A stretch of 64,000 bases of DNA from NCBI GenBank assembly GCA_050251555.1, contig JBFWMN010000003.1:1-64000 (forward strand), given 5' to 3'. This DNA comes from UBA2137 sp050251555. GTDB lineage: Bacteria > Pseudomonadota > Alphaproteobacteria > Micavibrionales > Micavibrionaceae. A program made the translations under genes and the position numbers. Of the stretch, positions 41,773 to 50,451 are shown one piece after another (positions within the stretch are counted from its first letter, which is position 1; each line of letters starts with the position of its first letter). The notes under the pieces were generated by a model. That model was not told the DNA's origin and searched no databases. It worked only from the letters and a program-made list of their open reading frames with translations.

Positions 41773-42714
41773 ATGTCTCGTGCATATGGGTGGAACGCCC
41801 GCCTGATCATCGGTTTTGAAACCGTCTATGGAACAGCCCCCGCTTCGGGGGCTTTTCATTTAGTACCCTTCGTGTCCAGCGATCTGGACTCGGCACAGGG
41901 TCTGATTGAATCCAACGTCCTCGGTCTTGGTCGTGATCCGACCCAGCCTTATCAGGATGTGATTAACGTGGATGGCGATATCGTCATCCCTGTTGATCTG
42001 CGCAATATCGGACATTGGCTCAAAGCCGTGTTCGGTGCGCCGACAACCACGGGCGCTGGGCCGTACACGCACGAATTCAAATCGGGTAGCGTGACGCTGC
42101 CGAGCTTGGCCGTTGAAGTCGGTATGCCGGAAATCCCCGATTTTCCTCTGTTCACCGGCGTGCGTGCCAATTCAATGGCCTTCAACTTCCAGCGTAGCGG
42201 CGAAGCACAGGTGACCATCAACCTGATCGGCCAAGGAGAAACCCCGCAAGTCGCCACGCGCGATGCCAGCCCTGATTTAGCGGAATACACGCGCTTTTCG
42301 CAATTCCAGGGATCGGTCAAGCAAGGCGGCAACCCGCTGGGCAACGTGACTTCGGCCAGCATGACCTACAACAACAATCTGGAGCGGATCGAAACCATCC
42401 GTGATGACGGTAAGATCGACGGCGTTGACCCTGGCGTTGCCGCGCTCACGGGCAATATCGCCGTGCGCTACGCCGATAACACGTTGATGAATACGGCACG
42501 GTCGGGTGTGCCTATTGATCTGGAGCTGGCCTACAAGATCGATGCCGACCGCCAGCTCATCATCGAATGCCATGAAGTGTATCTGCCGAAGCCGAAACGC
42601 TCCATTAGCGGGCCGAACGGCATCGAAGCCACCTATGACTTCCAGGGCGCGAAAGATGCCGTCCTTGGAAACATGGTCACCATCACCCTGATCAACGATG
42701 TGGAGACTTACTAA
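41773..42714 (+). CDS. Phage tail tube protein
   Basis: A 313-residue major tail protein. It has SRAYGWNARLIIGFETVYGTAP at the start, DLRNIGHWLKAVFGAPTTTG, VEVGMPEIPDFPLFTGVRANSM and VTSASMTYNNNLERIETIRDDG, the pattern of a large tail-tube family in siphoviruses. Ribosome site AAGGAG. A terminator hairpin lies within codons 21-28. Confidence 0.85.
   Translation: MSRAYGWNARLIIGFETVYGTAPASGAFHLVPFVSSDLDSAQGLIESNVLGLGRDPTQPYQDVINVDGDIVIPVDLRNIGHWLKAVFGAPTTTGAGPYTHEFKSGSVTLPSLAVEVGMPEIPDFPLFTGVRANSMAFNFQRSGEAQVTINLIGQGETPQVATRDASPDLAEYTRFSQFQGSVKQGGNPLGNVTSASMTYNNNLERIETIRDDGKIDGVDPGVAALTGNIAVRYADNTLMNTARSGVPIDLELAYKIDADRQLIIECHEVYLPKPKRSISGPNGIEATYDFQGAKDAVLGNMVTITLINDVETY
41836..41856 (+). terminator. 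Terminator hairpin inside the tail-tube gene
   Basis: GCCCCCG pairs with CGGGGGC across a 3-nt loop, followed by TTTT, 60 nt after the start codon and within coding sequence (TAPASGAFH). Confidence 0.6.
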
Positions 42715-43244
42715 TGCTCAAGCTCAATATTCAGACTGAGCCATATTGGCTTGAACTCGGCCTTGGCGTGCGCGTAAAGGTGCGCCCATGCACAAGTCCG
42801 ATTTTCTATGCCGCGCGGGCGTTCATGAACAAACGCCTGACCGAGATCGGCGAGGAATACCGTAAACGCAAGGAAATTGGCACATCGGTGGATGATTTGC
42901 CACAGGTCGACAATGCCGAAATCCGCGAGGCGCTGGCCGAGGAATATCTAGCGCGTGGCCTTGCGAGGGCGGCGATTGTCGATTGGGAAGGTATTTTGGA
43001 AGCCGATGGCGATGCCACAGCCCCCGTAACGCTGGAAAAGGTTGACGAGCTGATGACTGGTTTCTGGTCAATCGCCGCCAGCTTTTCCCAGCAATACACA
43101 GGTGTGCGGGAGCTGATCGATGCCGAAAAAAAAGACTTGAGCGCCGAGCAGAATGGCACTTCGGGGACGGCGCGGAATACTGCAAAGCCTGCCCCGAAGA
43201 ATGCGCGGACTGCCCGTACCAGAAAAACAACTGCCAAAGCCTAG
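42714..43244 (+). CDS. Tail assembly chaperone, short form (gpG-like)
   Basis: The 176-residue product when no frameshift occurs. LNIQTEPYWLELGLGVRVKVRPCTSPIFYAARA and ARAAIVDWEGILEADGD match the alphaproteobacterial phage chaperone family. It begins by overlap with the tail-tube stop (TAATG). Past the A8 run at 43126-43133 the zero frame is only low-complexity Thr/Ala/Lys/Arg before its stop at 43244, which suggests that the biologically important extension is in the -1 frame. Confidence 0.82.
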   Translation: MLKLNIQTEPYWLELGLGVRVKVRPCTSPIFYAARAFMNKRLTEIGEEYRKRKEIGTSVDDLPQVDNAEIREALAEEYLARGLARAAIVDWEGILEADGDATAPVTLEKVDELMTGFWSIAASFSQQYTGVRELIDAEKKDLSAEQNGTSGTARNTAKPAPKNARTARTRKTTAKA

Positions 43245-43423
43245 AGGGCTGGCAGGCCTGGAATGTTGCTGTTCAGGTCAGCCCGCAAATCCACGACCGC
43301 TTTCCCCTGCAGGAAGCTTTCATCTTGTCTGACGCGCTGGGTTACGCCCGCGAGGCCATGGCCGAGCTGTTACCCGCCGTCAGCGCAGGCCTGACCAAAG
43401 CCCAAATCAACAACAAGGACTGA
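42714..43423 (+). CDS. Tail assembly chaperone, -1 frameshift form (gpGT-like)
   Basis: Ribosomes slipping -1 on A8 (43126-43133; zero-frame codons GAA AAA AAA) continue in an open frame to TGA 43423, giving about 236 residues. The extension begins RLERRAEWHFGDGAEYC, has a Cys cluster (CKACPEECADCPYQKNNC) and continues EGWQAWNVAVQV to the C-terminus QINNKD, the familiar second half of these chaperones. The region has no independent start. Slippery sequence and frame are seen. Frameshifting itself is inferred from the lambda G/GT precedent. Confidence 0.8.
43126..43133 (+). promoter_or_regulatory. Programmed -1 ribosomal frameshift site
   Basis: A run of eight A residues read as GAA AAA AAA contains the heptamer A AAA AAA. 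The downstream -1 frame is open for 96 codons and matches the T-part of tail chaperones. Confidence 0.75.
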
Positions 43424-43430
43424 TCTGCCG

Positions 43431-46400
43431 ATGCGTGCAGCACAGAAAAACATGAGCATCCGCCTCGCGGTGGTTGACGGCAAACGGGTTGAAGAAACCT
43501 TTGAGCGCGTCGGGCGCACGGGCGAACAGGCTATGGGTCGTATCAGCCGTTCGACCGCACCCGCCAATGCGGGGCTGAAGGCTGTCGATACCACGGCGCG
43601 TGCGCTCAATTCCGTGTTTCGGCAGGCAGCAGGGCTTGTGGCGGCTTACGCTGGGCTGTCGGGCATCATTGGCGGTATCCGTTCCGTCAATGAAACGGGA
43701 ATGGCATTTCAGGGCTTGGACACGGCACTGGCGGCGGTCACGGGCAGTAGCCAGGGCGCAGCAGTAGAAATGGCTTTCCTGCGAGCGGAATCCGAACGCC
43801 TTGGCCTTAATCTGCTTGAAACCTCGCAATCCTATCTGCAAATCGCCGCTGCCGCTAAAGGCACAACGCTGGCGGGACAAGGCACGCGCGATATTTTTAC
43901 GGCGGTGGCGGAAGCTTCCACCGTGCTGCAGCTCTCGGTCGACCAGACCAATGGCGCGTTGCGTGCCATCGGCCAGATCATGTCCAAGGGCAAGGTACAA
44001 ACCGAAGAATTACGCGGGCAATTGGGCGAACGTCTGTATGGCGCGTTCCAGCTGGCCGCACGCGGTATGGGCATCACGACTGCTGAACTCGACAAGATGC
44101 TGGAACAAGGTCAGGTCGTAGCCGATGAATTTTTGCCGCGTTTTGCTGCTGAAATTCGCCGCACGTTCTCGGAAGGTGTGCCGGAAGCATCGCAAAACGC
44201 TCGCGCGGAAATGAATCGTTTCAACAACTCCGTTCTAGAAATCGAGCGCACGATTGCTGCCAGCGGCTTCCTTGACGGTTTGAGCCAAGGCTATCGCACG
44301 CTGGCCGATACCTTGTCCGATCCTGCCGTGCAGGATGCTGCCCGATCCTTGGGCGAAACGCTGGGGTCGATGATCGTCACCGCCGCCGAAGCATTGTCTT
44401 TCCTCATCGAAAATGCTGATCTGGCCGTAACGGCAATTGGCGGGCTGGTGATTGCCCGTACTGTGGCGGGCGCGGTAGCAATGCTGAATGCTGCCATCCT
44501 CAGCAATGCAGGCATGGTTGTGGGTCTGCGTTTGGCCGCCAGCTTGTCCACGGCCTTTGCATTGCGCCTTGTGGCGATGGAAGCAGCCACGAAACTGGCC
44601 ACGGTGGCCATGATAGGATTCCGTGCGGCGTTGGCGCTTGTCGGCGGCCCTGTGGGTTTGGCCATTTTGGCAGGCATTGCGCTGGTGAAGTTGGCATCCG
44701 GCCACGATGCCGCCGCCAAGGCAGCGCGTGATCATGCGCAGGAATTAAAAGAGGTCAAGGAAGAGCTTGGACTGACGGCTAAGGCAGCGGAAGACAGCAG
44801 CGCGGCATTGTCGCAGACGGAATCCATCTACCGCTTCACCAAGCAACTGGAAACCGCCAAGGAAAATGTTGCTGATCTGCAGAAAGAATTGCGCATCGGT
44901 GCAATTGGCGGATTCTGGGATCAGTTTTCTCGTTTCGGCACTCCGCTGCAGGATGAACTGTATCGCACGCGCCAGGCCTTCAACCAAGGAAAGCTATCGG
45001 CGCAGGAATATTCTGAAGCCCTGTTCAAGTTGGCCACGAAATATCCTGACTTCGGTGAGCAGGCCGAGGATGTGCAGCAACAGGTACTTGCCTTGTTGGC
45101 TGCCGAGCGTGCCGCCAAGAAAGCCGCTGCCGCGCTGGATGAATTGCGCAATCCCAAACCGCAACAGCCGCAGGACAAGCCTGCCGAGGCTGAGGCGCCG
45201 AAACCTTATGTGCGTGGTTTCACCGAGGATGATAAAAAACGCGTGCAGGAGCGCATCACTGAATTGCAGGCTGAGGAACAGGCCTTGCGCCGTTTGACCG
45301 CGGCCCGTGCGGAAGGTGAGGAATCCGTGCGCCGTGCCATGATTACCAATGAGCAGGAACAAACCCTACGCCGTGCCGGCATCGACATTACGGCGGCCAA
45401 AGGCACGGCGGAAGGCGACTATGCCGAGCGTATCAAAGCGCTGGTATCCGAAATCTATACGTTGCAGGAAACAGAAAAACGCCATCAAGAAAGTCAGCGC
45501 GAAGGTCAAAAGACAGAACGTGAGCGCGAGAAAACCGTTGAAGATGTGCGCAAGCGTTATGAAGATCTGAATAAAACGCTGGAAGGTGCAATTGTTAGTG
45601 CCGAGAAATGGCGCAACGAGGCCATGCGCGGCCTGAATGAAACGGCGGCTGGATATGAGGAATTCAGCAAACAGGTCGAAGCCGTCTATCAGGACATGTT
45701 ACGCGAGGCGCGTGAAGAGGATTTGCGCAGCTCCAAGCGCTGGGAGGACGGCATCAAGCGCGGGCTGAAATCCGTGACGGACGATGCCCAAGATATGGCC
45801 AGCAAAGCCGAACGTGGCGTGACGTCGATGTTCAAAAGCATGGAAGATACGCTGGTCAATTTTGTGCAGACAGGCAAGTTGAACTTCGGTGATTTTGCGA
45901 ATTCGATTATCTCCGATCTGATCCGCATGCAAATCCAGTCTTCGATTACCACGCCGCTGGCTGGGGCGCTGAATACTTTTATTGGCGGCCTGTTCGGTGG
46001 TGGCAGCGGTGCAGCGGCAACGCCCACAGCACATACGGGCGGCGTGATCGGCCATGACAGTCTTGGCTCAAAATCGGTGCATCCATCCGTATTCCACGGT
46101 GCGCCGCGCTTTCACACGGGTGGCGTTGTCGGGGATGAAGTGCCGATTATCGCCAAAAAGGGCGAAGCTGTTTTTACGCCAGGGCAAATGCGCCTGCTGG
46201 GTGGTTCGTTGCAAAACAAACCGAACGTCAATGTATCGGTAAAGGTGGAAAACAAAGTCGCGGGCGCGGAAGCCTCCGCGACCGTGCGCCGCGACAACTC
46301 TGGAAACCTTGATCTCAGCATTGTGATCGAGGAAGTCGAAACAAAAATGGCACGAAATATCGGGCGCGGCGAAGGTCTGGCGGGAACGCTGGAACGCCGT

Positions 46401-46436
46401 TACGGACTCAATCCTGCGGCGGGGAGTTATCGATAA
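43431..46436 (+). CDS. Tape measure protein
   Basis: A 1001-residue protein that sets tail length and guides DNA ejection. The tape-measure domain (about 80-280) includes GSSQGAAVEMAFLRAESERLGLNL and ELRGQLGERLYGAFQLAARGMGI. Hydrophobic segments lie around 310-420, a long coiled-coil region follows to about 800, and the C-terminus is Gly-rich with TGGVIGHDSLG / TGGVVGDEVPIIAKKGEAVFTPGQM. Directly after the chaperone frameshift gene. Confidence 0.93.
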   Translation: MRAAQKNMSIRLAVVDGKRVEETFERVGRTGEQAMGRISRSTAPANAGLKAVDTTARALNSVFRQAAGLVAAYAGLSGIIGGIRSVNETGMAFQGLDTALAAVTGSSQGAAVEMAFLRAESERLGLNLLETSQSYLQIAAAAKGTTLAGQGTRDIFTAVAEASTVLQLSVDQTNGALRAIGQIMSKGKVQTEELRGQLGERLYGAFQLAARGMGITTAELDKMLEQGQVVADEFLPRFAAEIRRTFSEGVPEASQNARAEMNRFNNSVLEIERTIAASGFLDGLSQGYRTLADTLSDPAVQDAARSLGETLGSMIVTAAEALSFLIENADLAVTAIGGLVIARTVAGAVAMLNAAILSNAGMVVGLRLAASLSTAFALRLVAMEAATKLATVAMIGFRAALALVGGPVGLAILAGIALVKLASGHDAAAKAARDHAQELKEVKEELGLTAKAAEDSSAALSQTESIYRFTKQLETAKENVADLQKELRIGAIGGFWDQFSRFGTPLQDELYRTRQAFNQGKLSAQEYSEALFKLATKYPDFGEQAEDVQQQVLALLAAERAAKKAAAALDELRNPKPQQPQDKPAEAEAPKPYVRGFTEDDKKRVQERITELQAEEQALRRLTAARAEGEESVRRAMITNEQEQTLRRAGIDITAAKGTAEGDYAERIKALVSEIYTLQETEKRHQESQREGQKTEREREKTVEDVRKRYEDLNKTLEGAIVSAEKWRNEAMRGLNETAAGYEEFSKQVEAVYQDMLREAREEDLRSSKRWEDGIKRGLKSVTDDAQDMASKAERGVTSMFKSMEDTLVNFVQTGKLNFGDFANSIISDLIRMQIQSSITTPLAGALNTFIGGLFGGGSGAAATPTAHTGGVIGHDSLGSKSVHPSVFHGAPRFHTGGVVGDEVPIIAKKGEAVFTPGQMRLLGGSLQNKPNVNVSVKVENKVAGAEASATVRRDNSGNLDLSIVIEEVETKMARNIGRGEGLAGTLERRYGLNPAAGSYR

Positions 46437-46918
46437 TGCCTGACATTGTATGGCCACCCACTCTGCCATTGCCTACGGTGCAAGGTTATTCCGTTCAGCC
46501 AGAAGATGCAATCTTGCGCACGGAGATGGAAGCCGGACTTGCTCGCCAGCGGCGACGTTTTACCAACGTGCCGACCAAAGTATCCGTGCGCTGGATCATG
46601 CGCCGCGATCAGTACGCCATTTTCGAAGCCTGGTATCGCTGGCAGGCAAAAGAAGGTGCGAACTGGTTCACCATCACCTTGCTGGGCGGATTGGGGCTGC
46701 TTGAACAGGAAGCGCGTTTTACCCGCCAGTTTTCCGCACGGTTGCTGGCGGGCGGTACGTTGTGGGAAATCACATCCGAACTGGAAATCCGCGAACGTCC
46801 GGTGCTGGATGAGGGGCTTTTGAATTTGCTCCTGAGTGAAGACCCTGCAGGCATCATCTTTTCCGGCAACAGCCTGCACATCCTTGTGCATCAAACTTTG
46901 CCTATCACTTTGAATTAA
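46436..46918 (+). CDS. Minor tail protein
   Basis: A 160-residue protein starting MPDIVWPPTLPLPTVQGYSVQPED, with LRTEMEAGLARQRRRF and WYRWQAKEGANWFTITLLGG. The family regularly follows the tape measure in alphaproteobacterial siphophages, in the lambda gpM/gpL position. It overlaps the tape measure stop by TAATG. Confidence 0.7.
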   Translation: MPDIVWPPTLPLPTVQGYSVQPEDAILRTEMEAGLARQRRRFTNVPTKVSVRWIMRRDQYAIFEAWYRWQAKEGANWFTITLLGGLGLLEQEARFTRQFSARLLAGGTLWEITSELEIRERPVLDEGLLNLLLSEDPAGIIFSGNSLHILVHQTLPITLN

Positions 46919-46936
46919 AAAAAGAGAGGAATAAAC

Positions 46937-47467
46937 ATGACCCTGCAGACAGATCTGCAGGAAGCGGTTGCGCGTGTTCAGACCGACAGCCAAATCCTGC
47001 ACCATATCGTTCATGGCGATAATCAGACCATTGTGCCGACTGATGGCGGCAACGTCAAAACTGTCGCTAAAGCCATCAAAGATATTGAGGACACGATCCA
47101 GGAAGGTTTAAGCGACCTTGGTGCGGCAGGCCAACAGCTCGCCGATGCCGTAGCCGATGCAGAAGACTTCCGCGATCAAGCCGAACAGCATGCGCAGGAC
47201 GCGGAAATGCTCGCCAATGCCCTCAATCTGCCGACCGATCTGACTGGAAAAGCCGGAATGCTTCTGGCCGTTAAGGAGGACGAAAGTGGCTACGAGCCGA
47301 TTGAGTCCAAGGGTGTCTTTTATGGCTTACGCAAGGATGGCGCGAAACTGCTGGCCGAAAGTGGCAACGGCACGTTTGTCGCCAAGGATTACCCCGTGTG
47401 GTTCATCACGTTGCCTGGCGTGGATTTTTCAATCGGCCCGAACGGCCATCTGCTCATCAACATCTAA
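46937..47467 (+). CDS. Tail protein of unknown role, 176 aa
   Basis: Helical N-terminal half (LQEAVARVQTDSQILHHIVHGD, then coiled-coil DAVADAEDFRDQAEQHAQDAEMLANAL) with a compact beta-like C-terminus ending PNGHLLINI. Repeated Ala/Asp/Gln heptads suggest a trimeric stalk that may hold the RCC1 protein encoded next. This is inference from composition and position. Confidence 0.6.
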   Translation: MTLQTDLQEAVARVQTDSQILHHIVHGDNQTIVPTDGGNVKTVAKAIKDIEDTIQEGLSDLGAAGQQLADAVADAEDFRDQAEQHAQDAEMLANALNLPTDLTGKAGMLLAVKEDESGYEPIESKGVFYGLRKDGAKLLAESGNGTFVAKDYPVWFITLPGVDFSIGPNGHLLINI

Positions 47468-47482
47468 TCAAAGGAGAACAAC

Positions 47483-49141
47483 ATGGCCGTTATCGACCTT
47501 GGCAATATTCGCATCAACTGGCGCGGGGTGTACAATTCCGCCGCTGAATATGTGCAGGATGATGCCGTTTCTTATCATGGTTCCAGCTTCATTGCCTTAC
47601 GCGATGTCACGGGCGTCACGCCGGTGGCGGGCGCGGATTGGGATTTGCTGGCCGCTGGTACGGATCAGCTCCTGCAGGAAGGCGACATTCTGATCCATGA
47701 CGGCAATGCGCCTGTTCGACTGGCACGCGGAACGGACACACAAATCTTGCAACTGATCAACGGTCGTCCTGCTTGGCGCACGCAGGCTGTTGACCCATCC
47801 CGCCGCGTGGCAAAACTGGCTAAAGTAAATAGCCACGGCAGCACAGGCGTGCGGTCTTATCTCATGGCTGACGGTACGATTAAGGCCTGCGGCATGGGAT
47901 CAAATTATTCCAATGGTGATCCAACAGGCTCACATGTTTATCTACCATCCCGAATCTCTCCATTGGACTGCGATAAGCGGTTCGTAGAGGTGTTTTCAGG
48001 CGGCATGCAGCATTATGCCCTAACAGAAAACGGTGAAGTCTGGTCATGGGGCTATAACAATTACGGTCAGCTCGGTCATGGTGATACAGCCAATCGTGCG
48101 CAGCCGAAGCGGATCGAATACTTTGTTACGAATAATCTTCAAATCGCTAAAATAATTCCAAGCCGTCCGAATGTTTATGATCATGCCAGCGTTCTTTTCC
48201 TGACCACGGACGGTAAGGTTTATGGCTGTGGATATAATAACTTTGGTCAGTTGGGGAACGGCACGACTGCAAACCAGCTGACACCTGTACGCTGTGGTTC
48301 TTTGACCAATATTACCTGCGTTGCGCTGAGCGGAATGCCGCACCATGCATATGCAGTGGAAAGTAATGGCAATCTCTGGGTCTGGGGCAATAACGGTCAG
48401 GGTCAATTAGGCCTTGGTGATGTGACAGTACGTCAGACACCAATTTTGCATCCATCCCTGAACAATGCTGTCAAAGCGATTGCGGCGGGCGGATATACTG
48501 CTGCTGGTGCAACTCCGACTGGCCATGGTGTTGTTTTGAAATCAGACGGAACGATCTGGGTCGCTGGATATAATGGCTATGGACAGCTTGGCCTCGGTGA
48601 TACCACAGACCGCAGCAGCTTCACCCAAATCACGCATGTAGCATTTTTCACTGATATCGTCACAGGCGATGGTCGTTATCCAAGTTGTGCTGCGATCAGT
48701 AACCAGAACGAAATTTATCTCTGGGGTTATAATGGTTACGGGCAATGCGGAACAGGAAATACCGTAAACCAGCTCTCGCCATTCAAACCTGCTGGTGCGT
48801 TCCAGGGCAGCGTAAACAAGGCACGTTTTGGAGGTGGCGTCAGTACGGAAGGCTGTGTTCTGCAGGCCGATAATCAACTCTGGGCGGCAGGTTATAATCA
48901 AAACGGCAATTTAGGGCTTGGTCATGCCACGGACTCCAACACCTTCCAGAAAGTGCTGGGTGTTAGCGGCATAATTGAAGACTGGGCATTATACGGCAAC
49001 GGCACTTCGGGATGGGGCATTAGTGTCCTGTATGATGATGGTCGCGTTGATGCCTGCGGCGACAATAACAGCTACGGCGAATGTGGAACGCAGCCTGGCA
49101 ATTTGCACGATGTTCTATCCCTGACAAACGTCATCTTCTAA
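47483..49141 (+). CDS. RCC1-repeat beta-propeller tail protein
   Basis: A 552-residue protein. A short N-terminal module resembles the carbohydrate-binding fold of tail fibres (RGVYNSAAEYVQDDAVSYHGSSFIA). After a linker there are about seven RCC1/BLIP-II-type repeats, seen as VWSWGYNNYGQLGHGDT, VYGCGYNNFGQLGNGTT, LWVWGNNGQGQLGLGD, IWVAGYNGYGQLGLGDT and others. This is the likely receptor-binding protein at the tail tip, with the propeller as the adhesin. The repeats are seen. The receptor role is inferred from place in the tail operon. Confidence 0.85.
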   Translation: MAVIDLGNIRINWRGVYNSAAEYVQDDAVSYHGSSFIALRDVTGVTPVAGADWDLLAAGTDQLLQEGDILIHDGNAPVRLARGTDTQILQLINGRPAWRTQAVDPSRRVAKLAKVNSHGSTGVRSYLMADGTIKACGMGSNYSNGDPTGSHVYLPSRISPLDCDKRFVEVFSGGMQHYALTENGEVWSWGYNNYGQLGHGDTANRAQPKRIEYFVTNNLQIAKIIPSRPNVYDHASVLFLTTDGKVYGCGYNNFGQLGNGTTANQLTPVRCGSLTNITCVALSGMPHHAYAVESNGNLWVWGNNGQGQLGLGDVTVRQTPILHPSLNNAVKAIAAGGYTAAGATPTGHGVVLKSDGTIWVAGYNGYGQLGLGDTTDRSSFTQITHVAFFTDIVTGDGRYPSCAAISNQNEIYLWGYNGYGQCGTGNTVNQLSPFKPAGAFQGSVNKARFGGGVSTEGCVLQADNQLWAAGYNQNGNLGLGHATDSNTFQKVLGVSGIIEDWALYGNGTSGWGISVLYDDGRVDACGDNNSYGECGTQPGNLHDVLSLTNVIF

Positions 49142-49154
49142 GGAGAAAAAAACC

Positions 49155-49604
49155 ATGACAATCCGTTCCTATGTGAGCGGCAAAGCTGTGCGCTTTGCCG
49201 AAAGTGAAATTTCGCCCATTCATTTGGCTGAAATCGATGGCCGCAATTATTATGCCTTTGCCGAAAAGGAGGATATTCCATCAGGCGGAAAAATCGCCGA
49301 TGAGGATATTGAGCTGATTTACAAGCACAGCCAAGTCATTCGACAGGTGAAGGAAGAAGCCGGTCGGCGCATTTTGGAAGTTGCCCCGCAATGGAAGCAG
49401 CAAAATGCGCTGGTCGATATTTATTTGTTGGGCAAGCTGGAAAAGCTGGATGAACAGCAACAGGAGCGCCTCCAAAAAGCCGAGCAACTTTTACTGCAAA
49501 TTCAAGATATCCGGCTGCGTTCCGATGCTATCGAAGCCTCTTTGATCAACGGGATTTTTGTCGATTATTTCACGGAACAGGCATGGGAATTAGACCATGC
49601 CTAA
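49155..49604 (+). CDS. Tail-region hypothetical protein, 149 aa
   Basis: A mainly helical protein (RQVKEEAGRRILEVAPQWKQQNALVDIYL, then Leu/Gln coiled coil) with an N-terminal beta part (VSGKAVRFAESEISPIHLAEIDG). It follows the RCC1 adhesin gene, as fibre-assembly or chaperone genes do. Its end overlaps the DUF1833 gene by 8 nt. I do not recognise a family. Confidence 0.6.
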   Translation: MTIRSYVSGKAVRFAESEISPIHLAEIDGRNYYAFAEKEDIPSGGKIADEDIELIYKHSQVIRQVKEEAGRRILEVAPQWKQQNALVDIYLLGKLEKLDEQQQERLQKAEQLLLQIQDIRLRSDAIEASLINGIFVDYFTEQAWELDHA

Positions 49605-50139
49605 TACGTTGCTCAGTGAAGCACTACGAGAGGCCTATGCTTCTGCGCCCAGCGATGTCGTCATCCTGCATACACTGGAATTGCGTCATCCTTCTTTTTT
49701 GGATGACGATAACCAGCCCATCGCCATTCGGGTGGTGCGGGATAACCAGGATTTGACGGCACGGTTGGAGGCTGGCGCACCTTTAAATGCAGGCGCAATG
49801 GTGACGTTTATCGCCATGGGTTTTGATCTGGAATTGCCACCCATCGATACCGCACCCGTGCCGGAAATCTCGATCACGTTGGACAATGCCAGCCGCGAGA
49901 TCGTCAAGCACCTGGACGCGGCATCTGACAGCCAAAGCAAGATTGAGGTCACTTATCGCCCGTATTTGTCGGACGATTTGGAAGGGCCGCAGATGGAGCC
50001 GCCATTTACGCTGGTGCTGACGGAGGTGAGCGCCGACACGTCACGGGTCACAGGCCGCGCCCGTATGCTCGATGTCGGCAATAAGGCATTTCCTGCTGAA
50101 ACCTATAATTCTTTGCGCTTTTCGGGGCTGACACGATGA
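49597..50139 (+). CDS. DUF1833 family tail protein
   Basis: A 180-residue protein of the DUF1833 family: LREAYASAPSDVVILHTLELRHPSF, IRVVRDNQDLTARLE and the C-terminal ARMLDVGNKAFPAETYNSLRFSGL. It is in the lambda gpL position, before the NlpC gene and the tip protein. Its stop directly abuts an opposite-strand gene. Confidence 0.85.
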   Translation: MPNTLLSEALREAYASAPSDVVILHTLELRHPSFLDDDNQPIAIRVVRDNQDLTARLEAGAPLNAGAMVTFIAMGFDLELPPIDTAPVPEISITLDNASREIVKHLDAASDSQSKIEVTYRPYLSDDLEGPQMEPPFTLVLTEVSADTSRVTGRARMLDVGNKAFPAETYNSLRFSGLTR

Positions 50140-50409
50140 TTATTTGGAAATGAAAGTTTTGGCCTCTTCGTCACTGATAACGTCATAGCCTGCGTTGTAA
50201 TGGCTATAAAGCAAGGGCGTTCCTTCTCTATCAATAATCTTTGCATTGATTCTAAACTTCGTACCAACGGGATATTTCTCGCGCATTGCTTTTGAACATT
50301 CAACTTTTAATGACGTGTCTGCCCATTGGTCTGGAAGCGGGCGCACTCGGAGCTTGCTTCCAGAGTTCTCGCCAGTTGGTCTGTAGGTCTCAACAACGAT
50401 TTCACGCAT
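50140..50409 (-). CDS. Opposite-strand small protein (moron-like), 89 aa
   Basis: An 89-residue protein (MREIVVETYRPTGENSGSKL, ending EEAKTFISK) set against the direction of all tail genes, between DUF1833 and the NlpC gene. It has its own ribosome site (GAGGG before ATG 50409 on the minus strand). The bases are more A+T-rich than in the flanking tail genes. The protein looks beta-rich and soluble, and no family is recognised. Position and orientation suggest a late-acquired cargo gene. Confidence 0.65.
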   Translation of the reverse strand: MREIVVETYRPTGENSGSKLRVRPLPDQWADTSLKVECSKAMREKYPVGTKFRINAKIIDREGTPLLYSHYNAGYDVISDEEAKTFISK

Positions 50410-50451
50410 TTATGCAGCCCTCGCAATTTATCAATTAAAAAGGATAGCAAC

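Noticed and set aside
43126..43133. A8 run as a sequencing error that splits one gene
   Set aside because: Tail chaperones of this phage type use exactly this slippery design, and the zero-frame tail is also open for 37 codons. A programmed shift is the simpler reading.
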